This document shows, piece by piece, positions 29,411 through 38,607 of a stretch of 64,000 bases of DNA; the stretch's first letter is position 1; each line of letters starts with the position of its first letter. A program made the position numbers and the translations under genes. The notes under the pieces were generated by a model. The model worked only from the letters and a program-made list of their open reading frames with translations. It did not search any database and was not told where the DNA came from. Source of the DNA: an uncultured Lentisphaerota bacterium (GTDB lineage Bacteria > Verrucomicrobiota > Kiritimatiellia > CAIQIC01); assembly GCA_903896925.1 (NCBI GenBank), contig CAITZM010000187.1, forward strand, positions 104,074 through 168,073, read 5' to 3'.

Positions 29411-32400
29411 TCAGCGGCCGGCGGCCTTGAGCCGCCAGACGCCAGTGTTCCACCAGAAGCGGGCCTCGCGCGGGGCGGCGTTGGCTTGCATGAGCCAGCC
29501 AGCCGTGGCGCCGTCGGACGTCTGCCAGACGAGGTCGCCGACGCCATCGCCGTCCACATCCAGCGCCGCGCACAGGGCCCATACGCTGGTGCTGCCGAGT
29601 ACCTGCGCGGCGATGCCGCCGCCGGGTTGCTGCCGCCAGACCGCCACCAGTCCCGCCGCGTTCTGCCAGTACAGATCGGCCCGGCCAGCCTTGGCGTGCG
29701 GGATCGCCGCACGCAGCCGCCAGACGCCCGCACTGGAGAGGACTTCCGCCCGCTGGAACAAGCCGTTGGTCGCGATGTGCCAGACGGCGACAACACCGCC
29801 CGGGGACTGGAAGAACAGCTGGGCGTGGCCTTCGCCATAGTAGTCGGCGCAGGCGCGCAGTTCCCAGGTGCCCGTGTTACCCCAGTTGATGGTGCTGCGG
29901 GTGGAGCCGTCGGACTTGAGGAACCATCCGGCAAGTTCGCCACCGAGGGTCTGGAGGACGAGGTCGCCGGTGCCATCGCCATCCAGGTCGCCGACGGCCT
30001 TGAGCTGCCAGTTATCGGCGCTGGCGAGGACGCGCGTAAAACGGAACGCGGCATTGCTGTCGAGGACCCAGCTGGCGAGCAGGCCGCCGGGCTCCTGGAA
30101 AAAGAGCTGCGGGGCGTTGGTCGCGGCCGGGCACGGCAGCCACTGGACCTGGTCCACCAGGCCGGCGTCGAGGCCGTTGCTGGCGCTGGCGTCCTTGCTG
30201 TAGCGCCATTGCAGGGTGTGCGCACCCTCGCCGATGAACCATGCGCGGTAGAGCCAGGGGACCACCCCGGTGATCCGCTCCTTGACCAGGCCGTCCACCG
30301 TGAATTCGAGGTAGTCGCCGGGCGCGGCGGAAACCTCCCACCAGTAGAGGATCGAACCGGGGCCGGTGACGCTCGTCTGGAGCCACGCCTGCTGGCCGTT
30401 GCCGAGCGGTCCGGAGCGGGCGGCGGCCGTGCCGTCGTGCGAGAGGGCGGCCTGGCCGGACCAGCCCGCGTCGCCGCCGGTGCTCCACGTCAGGTTGCTG
30501 GCGCCGAGCGCGAGGTCGAGGCTGGGCAGGAAGGTGGCAGTGTAGCTGTTGGTGCCGGCGATCACGGTGATAGTGCGGTTGCTCGCGCTGCTGCCATCGC
30601 TCCAGCCCCCGAAGGACCAGCCGCTGTTGGGCAGGGCGGTCACCAGGCGCACGACGCCGGTCGGATACTGCCCGCTGCCGGTCACCGTGCCGCCCCACGT
30701 TGGGTTGGCGGACACCAGCAGCGTGCCGCCTTGCGTCGGATCGATGGCATAAGCGTCCAGGTTGCTGGGCAGGAAATCGGCCGGCACGCCGGTGCCGCGC
30801 GAGAGGCCGGCCAGGCCTCGCATCGTATCCAACCTGAGGTAGGTGATGCGGATGACGCCGTTGGTGAACAACTCGACCTGGAAATTGTTGGTCGTCGTCG
30901 TGTTGTATTCAGGGATGTTCTGGTAGGTGACCGCCACGTGGTCGCCCGCCTGTTTCCACGACACGGTGCCGGCGGCGGCCGGATTCAGATCCTCGAACAG
31001 CGCGGAGATGCGCGCGCGACGGAAGTGGTTGGCCAGCGTCGGCGCATAGGCCGAGTCGCCCGACTTGAAGGTGAGGCTGCCGTTGGCGCAGGCATAGAAC
31101 GAGGTGTAGAACGTGCCGAAGAACGGAACCCGCAGGCCGCCGGTCAGCCTGAGGTTGCTGTAGCCGTCGTCGCTCAAGGTCAGCCGCGTGCCGCCGGTCG
31201 GGTCGGTCATGAAAGCGTCCACCGACAGGCAGGTGGCCGTATACCCGTTGGTGTTGTTCGCCGGTGTGAAGGTCAGCATCTTCCAGGCGAGGTCATTCAT
31301 CTGCGTGTCGAAATTCTCGGTGAAATAGTCGGTCTGACCCACCTTCAGCGTAACCGGCCGCGTCTGGAAATCGTGGTCCGTCAGGTTCGTGAACACCACC
31401 GTGTCGGCATAGCTGCCGATGCCCAGCGCCGCGGCCGCACTGTTGAGGCTGATGGCCACGCTCACCTGCGCGCCCGCGCCCAGCTGGCCGGCGGCCGGTG
31501 TCACGGTGACCCACGGCTGCGTATGCACGCTCGACCAGTTGATGGTGTGCGCGGCGCTGTTGCGCAGCGTGTAGGCGGCCGTGGCGGGCGTGAAGGGGCC
31601 TCCCTGCGCGCCGCTCGCGCCCAAGCCCGTGCTCGGATTGATCTGCATCCCGCTGGCAGAGCGGTAATCCACGTAGTTTGCCGCGTAGCCCACGCGGCAG
31701 CAGCCGTATTCGATCCGCATATAACCGCTCTCGCCCCAGCTCGTGCCCCAGGAGTTGCGCAGGAGCCAGACACCGCCCGTGCCCTGCGTATCATCCCAGC
31801 CCACCAGCACCACCGCGTGGTTGATCGTCTTGTCGTCGTTGTTGTTGAAGACGCCGCCGCCATAGGCCTGGAAGGCGTTGTTCACATAGATGCCGACCGC
31901 GACCGGGCCATAGTTCACGAGCGCGCTCTTGATCTGGTCCACCGTCGGCACGGTCGAGCCGGTGCCGATGTAGGCCCAGTTGTCCAGCCAGTAGGAGTGT
32001 GGATAGGGCCCGTTGCAGGCGACATCCGCGGCCACATACGGAAAAGCCGACTCCGCCACCGCGCCGTTGCCACCATAGGGATCATGCTTGGCCGAGCCGC
32101 GCAGATGATAATCGTGGGCAAAAAAGCCGCCGTTGCAGCCCCAGCCTTCCGCGTTGCCGCTGACCAGCCACTGCTCCGAGAGATCCGCCGTGACACCATC
32201 CTTGAGCTTGATGGCGCATTCCAGCGCGCCGACCGTGGCAAATGCCCAGCAGCTCCCGCAGCCGCCTTGGTTGCGGATCGGCGGCAGGCCCGTGCTCGTG
32301 CGCCAGTCGAAGGTGCCCGGCAGGGTACCCGTCAACACGGCCGCCAAGCTGCCGGTGGACACCGCGCCGACGGTGCTCAGCGTGGTGCCACCGCCCGCAA

Positions 32401-32662
32401 CGCTCGCCACGCTCCGCATCGCCGGCGGCGTCATGAACCGCGCGTGCGCCCTCCAGTTGGGCGGCTCCTGGAGATTGCACAGCGTCGAGATATGGTGCTT
32501 CGTCGCCTCGCTATGCGCCACACGGAAGGTCCAGCCTTCACGTTTCCCGCGGTCCTGCAGATCTTGGATGTCCCTGTCCTGCAACTGCGCCGCCGCCGGC
32601 AGCCCCACGGCCACCGCCAGCACCAGCCACCGCAGACATCCTTTGCGCTGCCCAGACTTCAT
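29411..32662 (-). CDS. Secreted papain-family (C1) protease with repeat and FG-GAP-like C-terminus
   Basis: This 1083-residue exported protein has a signal peptide at residues 8-25. The C1 peptidase domain spans about 110-335, with catalytic C138 in QGGCGSCWAF, H282 in INHAVVLVGWD and N303 in LRNSWGTSWG. Ig-like/BACON-like segments follow, then an InlB-B-repeat-like module (GWSFGGWSDGSSASNRTITV), a jelly-roll-like segment (SILYWWEVSAAPGDYLEF) and three FG-GAP-like repeats (LKAVGDLDGDGTGDLVLQT, ALDVDGDGVGDLVWQT). The architecture suggests a surface-bound or released protease with propeller-type adhesion. The ATG at 32662 starts the signal peptide; the open frame continues upstream without support. 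Confidence 0.88.
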   Translation of the reverse strand: MKSGQRKGCLRWLVLAVAVGLPAAAQLQDRDIQDLQDRGKREGWTFRVAHSEATKHHISTLCNLQEPPNWRAHARFMTPPAMRSVASVAGGGTTLSTVGAVSTGSLAAVLTGTLPGTFDWRTSTGLPPIRNQGGCGSCWAFATVGALECAIKLKDGVTADLSEQWLVSGNAEGWGCNGGFFAHDYHLRGSAKHDPYGGNGAVAESAFPYVAADVACNGPYPHSYWLDNWAYIGTGSTVPTVDQIKSALVNYGPVAVGIYVNNAFQAYGGGVFNNNDDKTINHAVVLVGWDDTQGTGGVWLLRNSWGTSWGESGYMRIEYGCCRVGYAANYVDYRSASGMQINPSTGLGASGAQGGPFTPATAAYTLRNSAAHTINWSSVHTQPWVTVTPAAGQLGAGAQVSVAISLNSAAAALGIGSYADTVVFTNLTDHDFQTRPVTLKVGQTDYFTENFDTQMNDLAWKMLTFTPANNTNGYTATCLSVDAFMTDPTGGTRLTLSDDGYSNLRLTGGLRVPFFGTFYTSFYACANGSLTFKSGDSAYAPTLANHFRRARISALFEDLNPAAAGTVSWKQAGDHVAVTYQNIPEYNTTTTNNFQVELFTNGVIRITYLRLDTMRGLAGLSRGTGVPADFLPSNLDAYAIDPTQGGTLLVSANPTWGGTVTGSGQYPTGVVRLVTALPNSGWSFGGWSDGSSASNRTITVIAGTNSYTATFLPSLDLALGASNLTWSTGGDAGWSGQAALSHDGTAAARSGPLGNGQQAWLQTSVTGPGSILYWWEVSAAPGDYLEFTVDGLVKERITGVVPWLYRAWFIGEGAHTLQWRYSKDASASNGLDAGLVDQVQWLPCPAATNAPQLFFQEPGGLLASWVLDSNAAFRFTRVLASADNWQLKAVGDLDGDGTGDLVLQTLGGELAGWFLKSDGSTRSTINWGNTGTWELRACADYYGEGHAQLFFQSPGGVVAVWHIATNGLFQRAEVLSSAGVWRLRAAIPHAKAGRADLYWQNAAGLVAVWRQQPGGGIAAQVLGSTSVWALCAALDVDGDGVGDLVWQTSDGATAGWLMQANAAPREARFWWNTGVWRLKAAGR

Positions 32663-32912
32663 CTGACGTCTCCGCTCATTGCTGCGTGCACCCGCATTGG
32701 CGTACTCTACCGCATGCTCGCCGGTTAACCAACCCGTCGCCGCCTGTAGTGAGCAGCCCTCGTGCCACACCCTTTCCAGCTGGCCCTGGCGACCTGTCAC
32801 GCGCCTCCTTGTATTGGGAAGGGAATAGGCTTAGTTTCCTGCGGTTGGCTCCGCTCCGACTGCTGTGGTCGACCGTTGCAGAGTAGGTACGCAGCTAAAG
32901 ATTAGGTGTTAG

Positions 32913-33323
32913 ATGGATTACGAAGAAATATTCAACCTGAGCTACTGGCGTGTGTTTGGCACCATTGTGGACGAGAAGCCGGCCGCGGAAACGATGTACG
33001 GGCGGTTTTTGAGCCACCCTGAGATCGCCGCCAAATTCGCGCAGGGCGATCCGGACAAGCCCATGCAGATGCTCCGGGCTTCGGTCACCCTCGCCGCCTC
33101 GTACTATTTCAACCGCAAGCCGGATCATCTGCTGCTGAAATTCGCTGAACTGCACAGCCACCGCCATCTCGGCATCGAGCCGCACCTCTACCGGTTCTGG
33201 ATGGAGAGCGTGTTGCAGGCCGTCCAGGTGCACGATCCCGACTGTAACGAGCACGTGCTGGAGGCTTGGCGGCGCATCCTGACGCCCGCCGTCGAGTTCA
33301 TGCAGTCGAAATTCGAGACGTGA
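32913..33323 (+). CDS. Globin-family haem protein
   Basis: This 136-residue single-domain globin-like protein opens MDYEEIFNLSYWRVFG. The F-helix region LLLKFAELHSHRHLGIEP contains a His cluster at 81-85, with H83 the best candidate for the proximal haem ligand (followed by LGI as in bacterial globins). The G/H helices end in ILTPAVEFMQSKF. It may bind O2 or NO, or act as a sensor input unit, though no output domain is attached. It is followed after 72 bp by a membrane protein on the same strand. Confidence 0.8.
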   Translation: MDYEEIFNLSYWRVFGTIVDEKPAAETMYGRFLSHPEIAAKFAQGDPDKPMQMLRASVTLAASYYFNRKPDHLLLKFAELHSHRHLGIEPHLYRFWMESVLQAVQVHDPDCNEHVLEAWRRILTPAVEFMQSKFET

Positions 33324-33395
33324 ACCACCGGCCTGATTCCCCTTGACCCACCGGCAGAAAGCGCGAGAATCCGCCGCAACGGTCAGGAGAACAGC

Positions 33396-33872
33396 ATGAT
33401 CTTCAAAGCCGCCCCGATGAGCCGCGCCATCAAGGTCGTGACGGCAGGCGTGCTGGCGCTGGCCCTCGCCTTCGTCGCCGGGGGCCTGCTCGAAAAACAC
33501 CTGCCGCTCGCCGGCCTCGGCGTGGGCCTGGTCGCGCTCGTCTGCTACCTCCTCACGCCCGTTGCCTACGACACCACCGGCGCCCAGCTCACGGTGCTGT
33601 TACGGGCCGGCAAGAAATCCTTCGGGCCGATCACCGGCGCCGCGCCGCTTCCCGGGCGCTGGCCCTTTACCGTCCGGCTATTCGGTAATGGTGGCCTGTT
33701 CGCCGGCACCGGCATCTACTGGAACAAACCCTGCGGCCTCTTCCACGCCTACCTCACCAGCGCCCGCCTGCAGGATACCATCCTGGTCACGACCGACACC
33801 TGCAAGGTCATGATCTCGCCGGAGGATCCGCAGGCCTTCCTCGCCGCCCTGCCTACCGCAGAAAAAAACTAA
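33396..33872 (+). CDS. Membrane protein with bacterial PH-like domain
   Basis: This 158-residue protein has two N-terminal membrane helices (VVTAGVLALALAFVAGG and LAGLGVGLVALVCYLL). A beta-rich cytoplasmic region (RLFGNGGLFAGTGIYWNKPCG, ILVTTDTCKVMISPEDP) resembles the bPH family, with the RLxGxGxxFG-like core and the final xISPxDPxAFLAAL. The function is unknown. The ORF length matches such proteins. Confidence 0.7.
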   Translation: MIFKAAPMSRAIKVVTAGVLALALAFVAGGLLEKHLPLAGLGVGLVALVCYLLTPVAYDTTGAQLTVLLRAGKKSFGPITGAAPLPGRWPFTVRLFGNGGLFAGTGIYWNKPCGLFHAYLTSARLQDTILVTTDTCKVMISPEDPQAFLAALPTAEKN

Positions 33873-34227
33873 CCGCCAAGACACCAAGAGCGCCAAGGTC
33901 GGAGAACTTCCATCCAAACTTGGCGGACTTGGCGCCTTGGCGGTTCAATTCTTCCAAAACGTGGAGAAAGCGACTTTTGTTGGTGGTTGGCTTGTCCTCT
34001 GCTGATAGTAGCCCGGCGCTTTAGCGCCGGGAATAGCGGGTCAGCTGGCAAGCGAGTCCCGTAGGGACGAAAGAACCTTTTGCGCCTCTGTCGTCCCTGT
34101 CGGGACCTGAGAAGGAGAGTTTTCAGTTTACCCAGCGCTGAAGCGCTGGGCTATTTTCGCAGGGTGCCGCAGTTGCTCGGACTTTTGTCGATTCCATCCA
34201 TCCTTGGACGCTTGTCGTTTCTCCGAC
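33873..34227. repeat. 355-bp repeat-filled gap downstream of two convergent genes
   Basis: No gene is seen. Positions 33873-33950 form a palindrome of ACCGCCAAGACACCAAG/CTTGGCGGTT type. Positions 33951-33968 hold a single TTCCAAAACGTGGAGAA dyad. Positions 34008-34031 are a GTAG-headed hairpin with stem CCCGGCGCT/AGCGCCGGG, and 34131-34154 is an oppositely oriented hairpin with stem CCCAGCGCT/AGCGCTGGG. Between them is GTCCCGTAGGGACGAAAG, a further small hairpin. The region lies between converging genes (33396 plus, 34228 minus), so one of these may serve as terminator. Confidence 0.8.
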
Positions 34228-36315
34228 TCACTCCCCGGTGCGTTCGACGCGGAGCCAGAGGTGGCGCAACTGCGCGGGAATCTGCGCGGTGAGGATATTC
34301 CCCTTTAATTCAGCGGCGCCTTCGCCGGCGAGCGGCGTGAGACGATACTTTCCGGCCGCGAAGAGCGGCAGCTCGATCCGCCAGTCGGCGTGTGCGTTGT
34401 TCTCGCGGAACAGCAGCAGGTAGCCGCTGCGCCGGTCGGCGGCGACCGAGGCGAAGCCGGTCCAGGCGACGCCGTCCGGCGCAGCGCCGATCGGCAGCAG
34501 CGTGCCGCCAAGCATCCGCGCGCGTTCGCGCTTCCACACGGGGACGAGCGGCGCGAGTTCGGCCAGGTAATCCTCCGGCAGATTCGAGACCTCGAACCAG
34601 CCGAGCGGATTGGCCATCATGGTGATGGCGAAGAGCGTGTCGGCGCGGTAGCGCGCGGGCGCCAGCGGATCGTTGGCATATTTGGCATCGTTGCGCCGGT
34701 TGTTGAGCAGTTCCATGCGCAGGCGCAGGGGATCCACGTAGTGCGCCAGCTTCCACAGGTTGCGCAGCGTCTGGTGCGGCCAGTAGCGATGGAAATCGGT
34801 GTAGCGGTTCTCGACGAAGAGCGGGCCGACGTGCGGCTGGCCGAAGTAGCCGGGACGGATTTCCGCGGTCACGTCGAGATCGAACACGACCTGGCCGCCG
34901 GACTGCTCCAGCACGCGGTCGAAGAACCGGCGCAGGTTCAACTCCGTGGCCGGCACGGTGGCCTTGACGGAATCGATCTTGAAGTAGTCGATGCCGTCCT
35001 TCTGGTGCAACTCCACCAGGCGGGCGGCATCGCGCTGCCAGTTGGCCATGCCGTCGCTGGAATCCGGACCGAACCACAGCCCGAACTTCATGCCGTGCGC
35101 GCGCGCCGCCTGCACCACCGGCGCGAGGCCGCGCGGGAACCGCTGCGGATCGGGCTGCCAGAAATCCGGGTCGGCGGCCCAGTAGCCGTTCCAGACGCCC
35201 TTGCCGCGCGCGGCCGCGGAGTTGGCCGTGCGGCCCTTCTGCCAGCCGTCGTCCACCTGCACGATGTCCACGCCGAGCTTGGCGCCGGCGGCGACTTCCT
35301 TGAGAATGAACTCCTCGTTGATGCGCGCATCGCGCGAGCGATCGCCCCACGTGTTGGACAGGAACAGCCCGTCGCGGGCCGGATCGAAGCGGCGCAGCTG
35401 CCGCTGCCAGTTTTGCAGCGCCGCGATGCGGCCCGGTTCGCCGCCCGCGTAGGCGAGCACGACGAACGGGTAGCCCTGCCCCGCGAAGCGCACCTCGCGC
35501 TTCGCCGGCGTGACGACCGCGTCGGCGCCGGTCTTCACCGGCCGCGCGTGCGGCAGCGGCGCCTGCTTGAGGACCACCAGCCCGGCGCCGGTCAGCGGAT
35601 CCTCGACCGCAAAGACATTGCCCGCCAGCTTCATGGGCGCCTCGTTCGGCATCAGCAGCCACTCGGTCTCAAAGGCCAGCTCGTTATGGTTGTCGGTCTG
35701 GTCCATCAGCGTCGCCTGCACGAAGCGCAGGTGCTGTGGCGCGAGTTCGAACAGCTCCAGCGCGTCGCCGGCGTCCGGCGCGGTCTTGTCATCGCCCGCG
35801 CCCTCGATGCCGGAGGCCGTGACAGCGGCGGTTTTCTGGGCGCTGGCGGCAGGCCCGAGCTCGCCGCTCGCGGAGAAGCTGATGCCGATACCGCGTGCGG
35901 CCGGGAAGATCTGGAGCTGGTGCGCGAAGCTCGCGCGGCCCGGCGCGCTCACGCTGACGCGCAGGGAACCCTCCTCGACGGGACCCAAGCGTCCGCTCTG
36001 CGCGGCGATGGTGACCGCGCGGGTTTCCTTGGGCAGGTTTTCGCCCGGACTGGGCGCGGGGCGCCCTGCGGGCTTGGCCAGCCATTCGCAGTTCGCATCC
36101 TTGTCGCGGAACGAGGTCGCCAGCAGCAGGCCGTTGGAGATTTTCCACGCCCGCTCGATGTGCGTATTGCCAATGACGAGCTCGGCCGCGCTCCAGCGCG
36201 CATAGCAGCCGTGGAACTCCGCCTGCCCGGCCTCCGCCGCCCAGCCACCCTGCACCAGCAGCAGCGTCAACGCCACCCCGCCCAAGCCCACGAGTCTTTG
36301 CACCTGTGTTTTCAT
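34228..36315 (-). CDS. Exported alpha-galactosidase-like glycoside hydrolase (GH36/clan D)
   Basis: This 695-residue protein has a signal peptide (LVGLGGVALTLLLVQGGWA), an N-terminal beta-sandwich (about 30-290) and a (beta/alpha)8 barrel (about 300-600). The barrel includes LGVDIVQVDDGWQKGR, GMKFGLWFGPD, the probable nucleophile D448 in GIDYFKIDSVK, and FDLDVTAEIRPGYFG. A C-terminal beta domain (FASVAADRRSGYLLLFRENN) follows. The layout fits secreted alpha-galactosidases or related clan GH-D enzymes; the exact linkage is not readable from sequence. Alternative starts at 36324 and further upstream exist, but 36315 gives a clean leader. Confidence 0.85.
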   Translation of the reverse strand: MKTQVQRLVGLGGVALTLLLVQGGWAAEAGQAEFHGCYARWSAAELVIGNTHIERAWKISNGLLLATSFRDKDANCEWLAKPAGRPAPSPGENLPKETRAVTIAAQSGRLGPVEEGSLRVSVSAPGRASFAHQLQIFPAARGIGISFSASGELGPAASAQKTAAVTASGIEGAGDDKTAPDAGDALELFELAPQHLRFVQATLMDQTDNHNELAFETEWLLMPNEAPMKLAGNVFAVEDPLTGAGLVVLKQAPLPHARPVKTGADAVVTPAKREVRFAGQGYPFVVLAYAGGEPGRIAALQNWQRQLRRFDPARDGLFLSNTWGDRSRDARINEEFILKEVAAGAKLGVDIVQVDDGWQKGRTANSAAARGKGVWNGYWAADPDFWQPDPQRFPRGLAPVVQAARAHGMKFGLWFGPDSSDGMANWQRDAARLVELHQKDGIDYFKIDSVKATVPATELNLRRFFDRVLEQSGGQVVFDLDVTAEIRPGYFGQPHVGPLFVENRYTDFHRYWPHQTLRNLWKLAHYVDPLRLRMELLNNRRNDAKYANDPLAPARYRADTLFAITMMANPLGWFEVSNLPEDYLAELAPLVPVWKRERARMLGGTLLPIGAAPDGVAWTGFASVAADRRSGYLLLFRENNAHADWRIELPLFAAGKYRLTPLAGEGAAELKGNILTAQIPAQLRHLWLRVERTGE

Positions 36316-36771
36316 GGCCCGCATCCTAACTGGCGCCCGACCGGAACAAAAGCGCACAAAGCAACCGATCCGGTGGTTGATCGCATACTCGCCACAGTGG
36401 AGGCACCTGCGGGACATCCTGAGCGCGTCCGACCAGACAGGATCTGTTTCCTGGGAAGATCCACCAACAGATTTTCGCGTGGAGGCACGCGTCCCGCGTG
36501 CCGGTACAGGCGGCGTCCCGCCGCCGCCATCCAAAGCATTGCTCTGGCTTCGCATTCGCCCAACCTCGTGCCGGAAGCCGTAAAATACACCCAGATCTGA
36601 TTTACGCTTCCAGATGCACACCCGCGGGCCACCCTCCACAGGCGGCGTCCCCGTTTCGCCCCAGCGCTTCACGGGACAGGCCCGCCGCCAGTTTGACGCA
36701 AGAAAAACCGGGCGGGACGCCCGGTTCACCGGCAGGCGGAACGCCTGCCTCCACGGGGCGCTGGCGCGAGG
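36316..36771. repeat. 456-bp gap with several GTGG-headed hairpins
   Basis: No gene is seen. The part nearest 36315 should contain the alpha-galactosidase promoter. At 36479-36502 a hairpin has head GTGG and stem GGCACGCG/CGCGTGCC; it is followed by a GGCGGCG/CGCCGCC hairpin to about 36530. At 36619-36639 there is a CCCGCGGG hairpin ending CTCCAC, and at 36731-36754 a stem GGCAGGCG/CGCCTGCC ending CTCCAC. These read as two REPIN-like doublets with heads pointing outward, each with different stems. Confidence 0.75.
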
Positions 36772-38211
36772 TCAGACTTTTTCCGGCAGGCCGGCGAAGC
36801 CGAAGTAGCGGCGGGCGTTGTGGTAGCAGATGTCCTGCACCATGTGGCCGACGAGCTTGAAATCGTGGGGCAGCAGGCCGGCCTTCATCTCCGCGCCGAG
36901 TTTGGCGCACAGAATGCGCCGGAAATATTCGTGCCGCGTGTAGGAGAGGAACGACCGCGAGTCCGTCAGCATCCCGACGAACCGGCTGAGCAGGCCGAGG
37001 TTGCCGAGCGCCGTCATCTGCTGCTCCATCCCGTCCTTCTGGTCGAGGAACCACCAGCCGCTGCCGAACTGGACCTTGCCGGGCGTAATGCCGTCCTGGA
37101 AGTTGCCGATCATGGTCGCCATGATCGCGTTGTCGGCGGGATTGATGTTGTAGAGGATCGTCCGCGGCAGCTTGCCGAGGCGGTCGAGGCCGTCGAGGAA
37201 GTCCGAGAGCGCACGGCCGTGGTGGAAGTCGCCGATGGAGTCGCAGCCCTTGTCGGCCCCGAGCGTGGTGAAGATGCGGCTGTTGTTGTTGCGCAGCACG
37301 CCCAGGTGCAGCTGCATCGTCCAGTTTTTCTCCGCGTTCAGCAGGCCGAAGAAGTGCAGCATGGCGGACTTGAACGCGAGGATCTCCTCCGCGCCCAGCG
37401 TCTCGCCGCCGCGCAGCCTGCGGAACGAGGCGGCGACGCCCGCGTCGGTGTAGGCGCCGGCATAGACGGTCTCCAGCCCGTGGTCGGAGAGGCGGCAGCC
37501 GACCTGGTGGAAGAAATCGTGGCGCTTCTTCAGTGCGCCGAGGAAGTCGTCGTGCGTGGCGATCTTCACGCCCGCGGCCGCCGCGAGCTTGTCGGTCCAC
37601 GCGTTGAAGTTCTCCGGCGACTCGACCGCCATCGCCTTGTCGGGCCGGAAGGTCGGCAGCATCTGGATCTTGAACTTCGGGTCCTTCGCCACGGCCTGGT
37701 GGTGTTCCAGCGAGTCCGCCGGGTCGTCGGTCGTGCAGACGAGCACGACGTTCATCTGCTGCATGATGCCGCGCGCGGAAAAGGCCGGCTGCGCGAGCTT
37801 GGCATTGCACTCGTCCCAGATGCCCTTGGCGGTCTCCGGCCCGAGCAGGCGGTCGCTGATGCCGAACGGCCGCTTGAGCTCGAGGTGCGTCCAGTGGTAG
37901 AGCGGATTGCCGAGCGTCTGCGGCACGGTCTGGGCCCACTGCTGGAACTTTTCCCGGTCGGTCGCGTCGCCGGTGCAGAACCGCTCCGCGACGCCGTTGG
38001 ACCGCAGCGCGCGCCACTTGTAGTGGTCGCCGGCGAGCCAGATCTGCGTCAGGTTTTTCCAGCGGTGGTCGGTGGCGACCTCCGCCGGCGGCAGGTGGCA
38101 GTGGTAGTCAATGATCGGCAGGTCCGCCGCGTAGTCGTGATACAGCCGCCGCGCCGCCTTGGTGGACAGCAAAAAGTCCTCGGTGATGAAAACGTCTTTT
38201 TTCTTGGCCAT
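36772..38211 (-). CDS. uxaC: Glucuronate (uronate) isomerase
   Basis: This 479-residue cytoplasmic amidohydrolase-fold enzyme isomerises D-glucuronate/D-galacturonate to fructuronate/tagaturonate, feeding UxuA. Hallmarks are FLLSTKAARRLYHDYAADLPIIDYHCHLPP, YKWRALRSNG, the MLPTFRPDKA motif and LPRTILYNINPADNAIM, and the terminal QDICYHNARRYFG. Length is standard. It stands alone with repeats on both sides, 19 kb from uxuA, so the uronate pathway is dispersed. Confidence 0.96.
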   Translation of the reverse strand: MAKKKDVFITEDFLLSTKAARRLYHDYAADLPIIDYHCHLPPAEVATDHRWKNLTQIWLAGDHYKWRALRSNGVAERFCTGDATDREKFQQWAQTVPQTLGNPLYHWTHLELKRPFGISDRLLGPETAKGIWDECNAKLAQPAFSARGIMQQMNVVLVCTTDDPADSLEHHQAVAKDPKFKIQMLPTFRPDKAMAVESPENFNAWTDKLAAAAGVKIATHDDFLGALKKRHDFFHQVGCRLSDHGLETVYAGAYTDAGVAASFRRLRGGETLGAEEILAFKSAMLHFFGLLNAEKNWTMQLHLGVLRNNNSRIFTTLGADKGCDSIGDFHHGRALSDFLDGLDRLGKLPRTILYNINPADNAIMATMIGNFQDGITPGKVQFGSGWWFLDQKDGMEQQMTALGNLGLLSRFVGMLTDSRSFLSYTRHEYFRRILCAKLGAEMKAGLLPHDFKLVGHMVQDICYHNARRYFGFAGLPEKV

Positions 38212-38607
38212 GATCGTGATTCCTATTCGTTGCGCCGGATGCTAGCCCCCGGACAGCGTGTTTTCGAGCGGAAAACGCAGAGCATTGTGACCTGCGCCGT
38301 GGCCTTTTGGACGGGATTGACAAGCTGGGCAAGGTGAATACCGGATCCGGCTTGGTTCACGGGTCTTCGGAAATCCTGTGCACCCTGTTAATCCTGCCCA
38401 TAACCACGCGCCATCAGCACACTCTCCGCTGGGCGTGCCTAGTTTTTATTTTGGTAGAACGGCTCGCGAATACGTGCGCCCTCCCGTTGGTGGAGCAACA
38501 TTTCTTATGGGTGGGAGTTCCAGCTCAGGCGGAACAAACCCACAAGCTGATGATCGCGGGAGCCGGAGCTCCCGCCCACAGGACCAATCCGCCGCAGGCG
38601 GCGCGCT
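38212..38607. repeat. 396-bp gap with decayed GTGG doublet
   Basis: No gene is supported. The first 100 bp should hold the uxaC promoter; an imperfect GTTTTC...GAAAAC dyad is at about 38260-38276. Positions 38507-38579 are a degenerate copy of the GTGG/GCGGGAGCT doublet: the right arm (38555-38579) is intact while the left arm (GTGGGAGTTCCAGCTCAGG) has diverged. The gap ends in the PEP-CTERM gene stop. Confidence 0.75.

Noticed and set aside
27482..32728. Very long plus-strand open frame antisense to the DUF885 and papain-like genes
   Set aside because: It has no signal peptide, domain or motif, and the composition is typical of antisense frames in GC-rich DNA. Both genes on the minus strand have complete domains.
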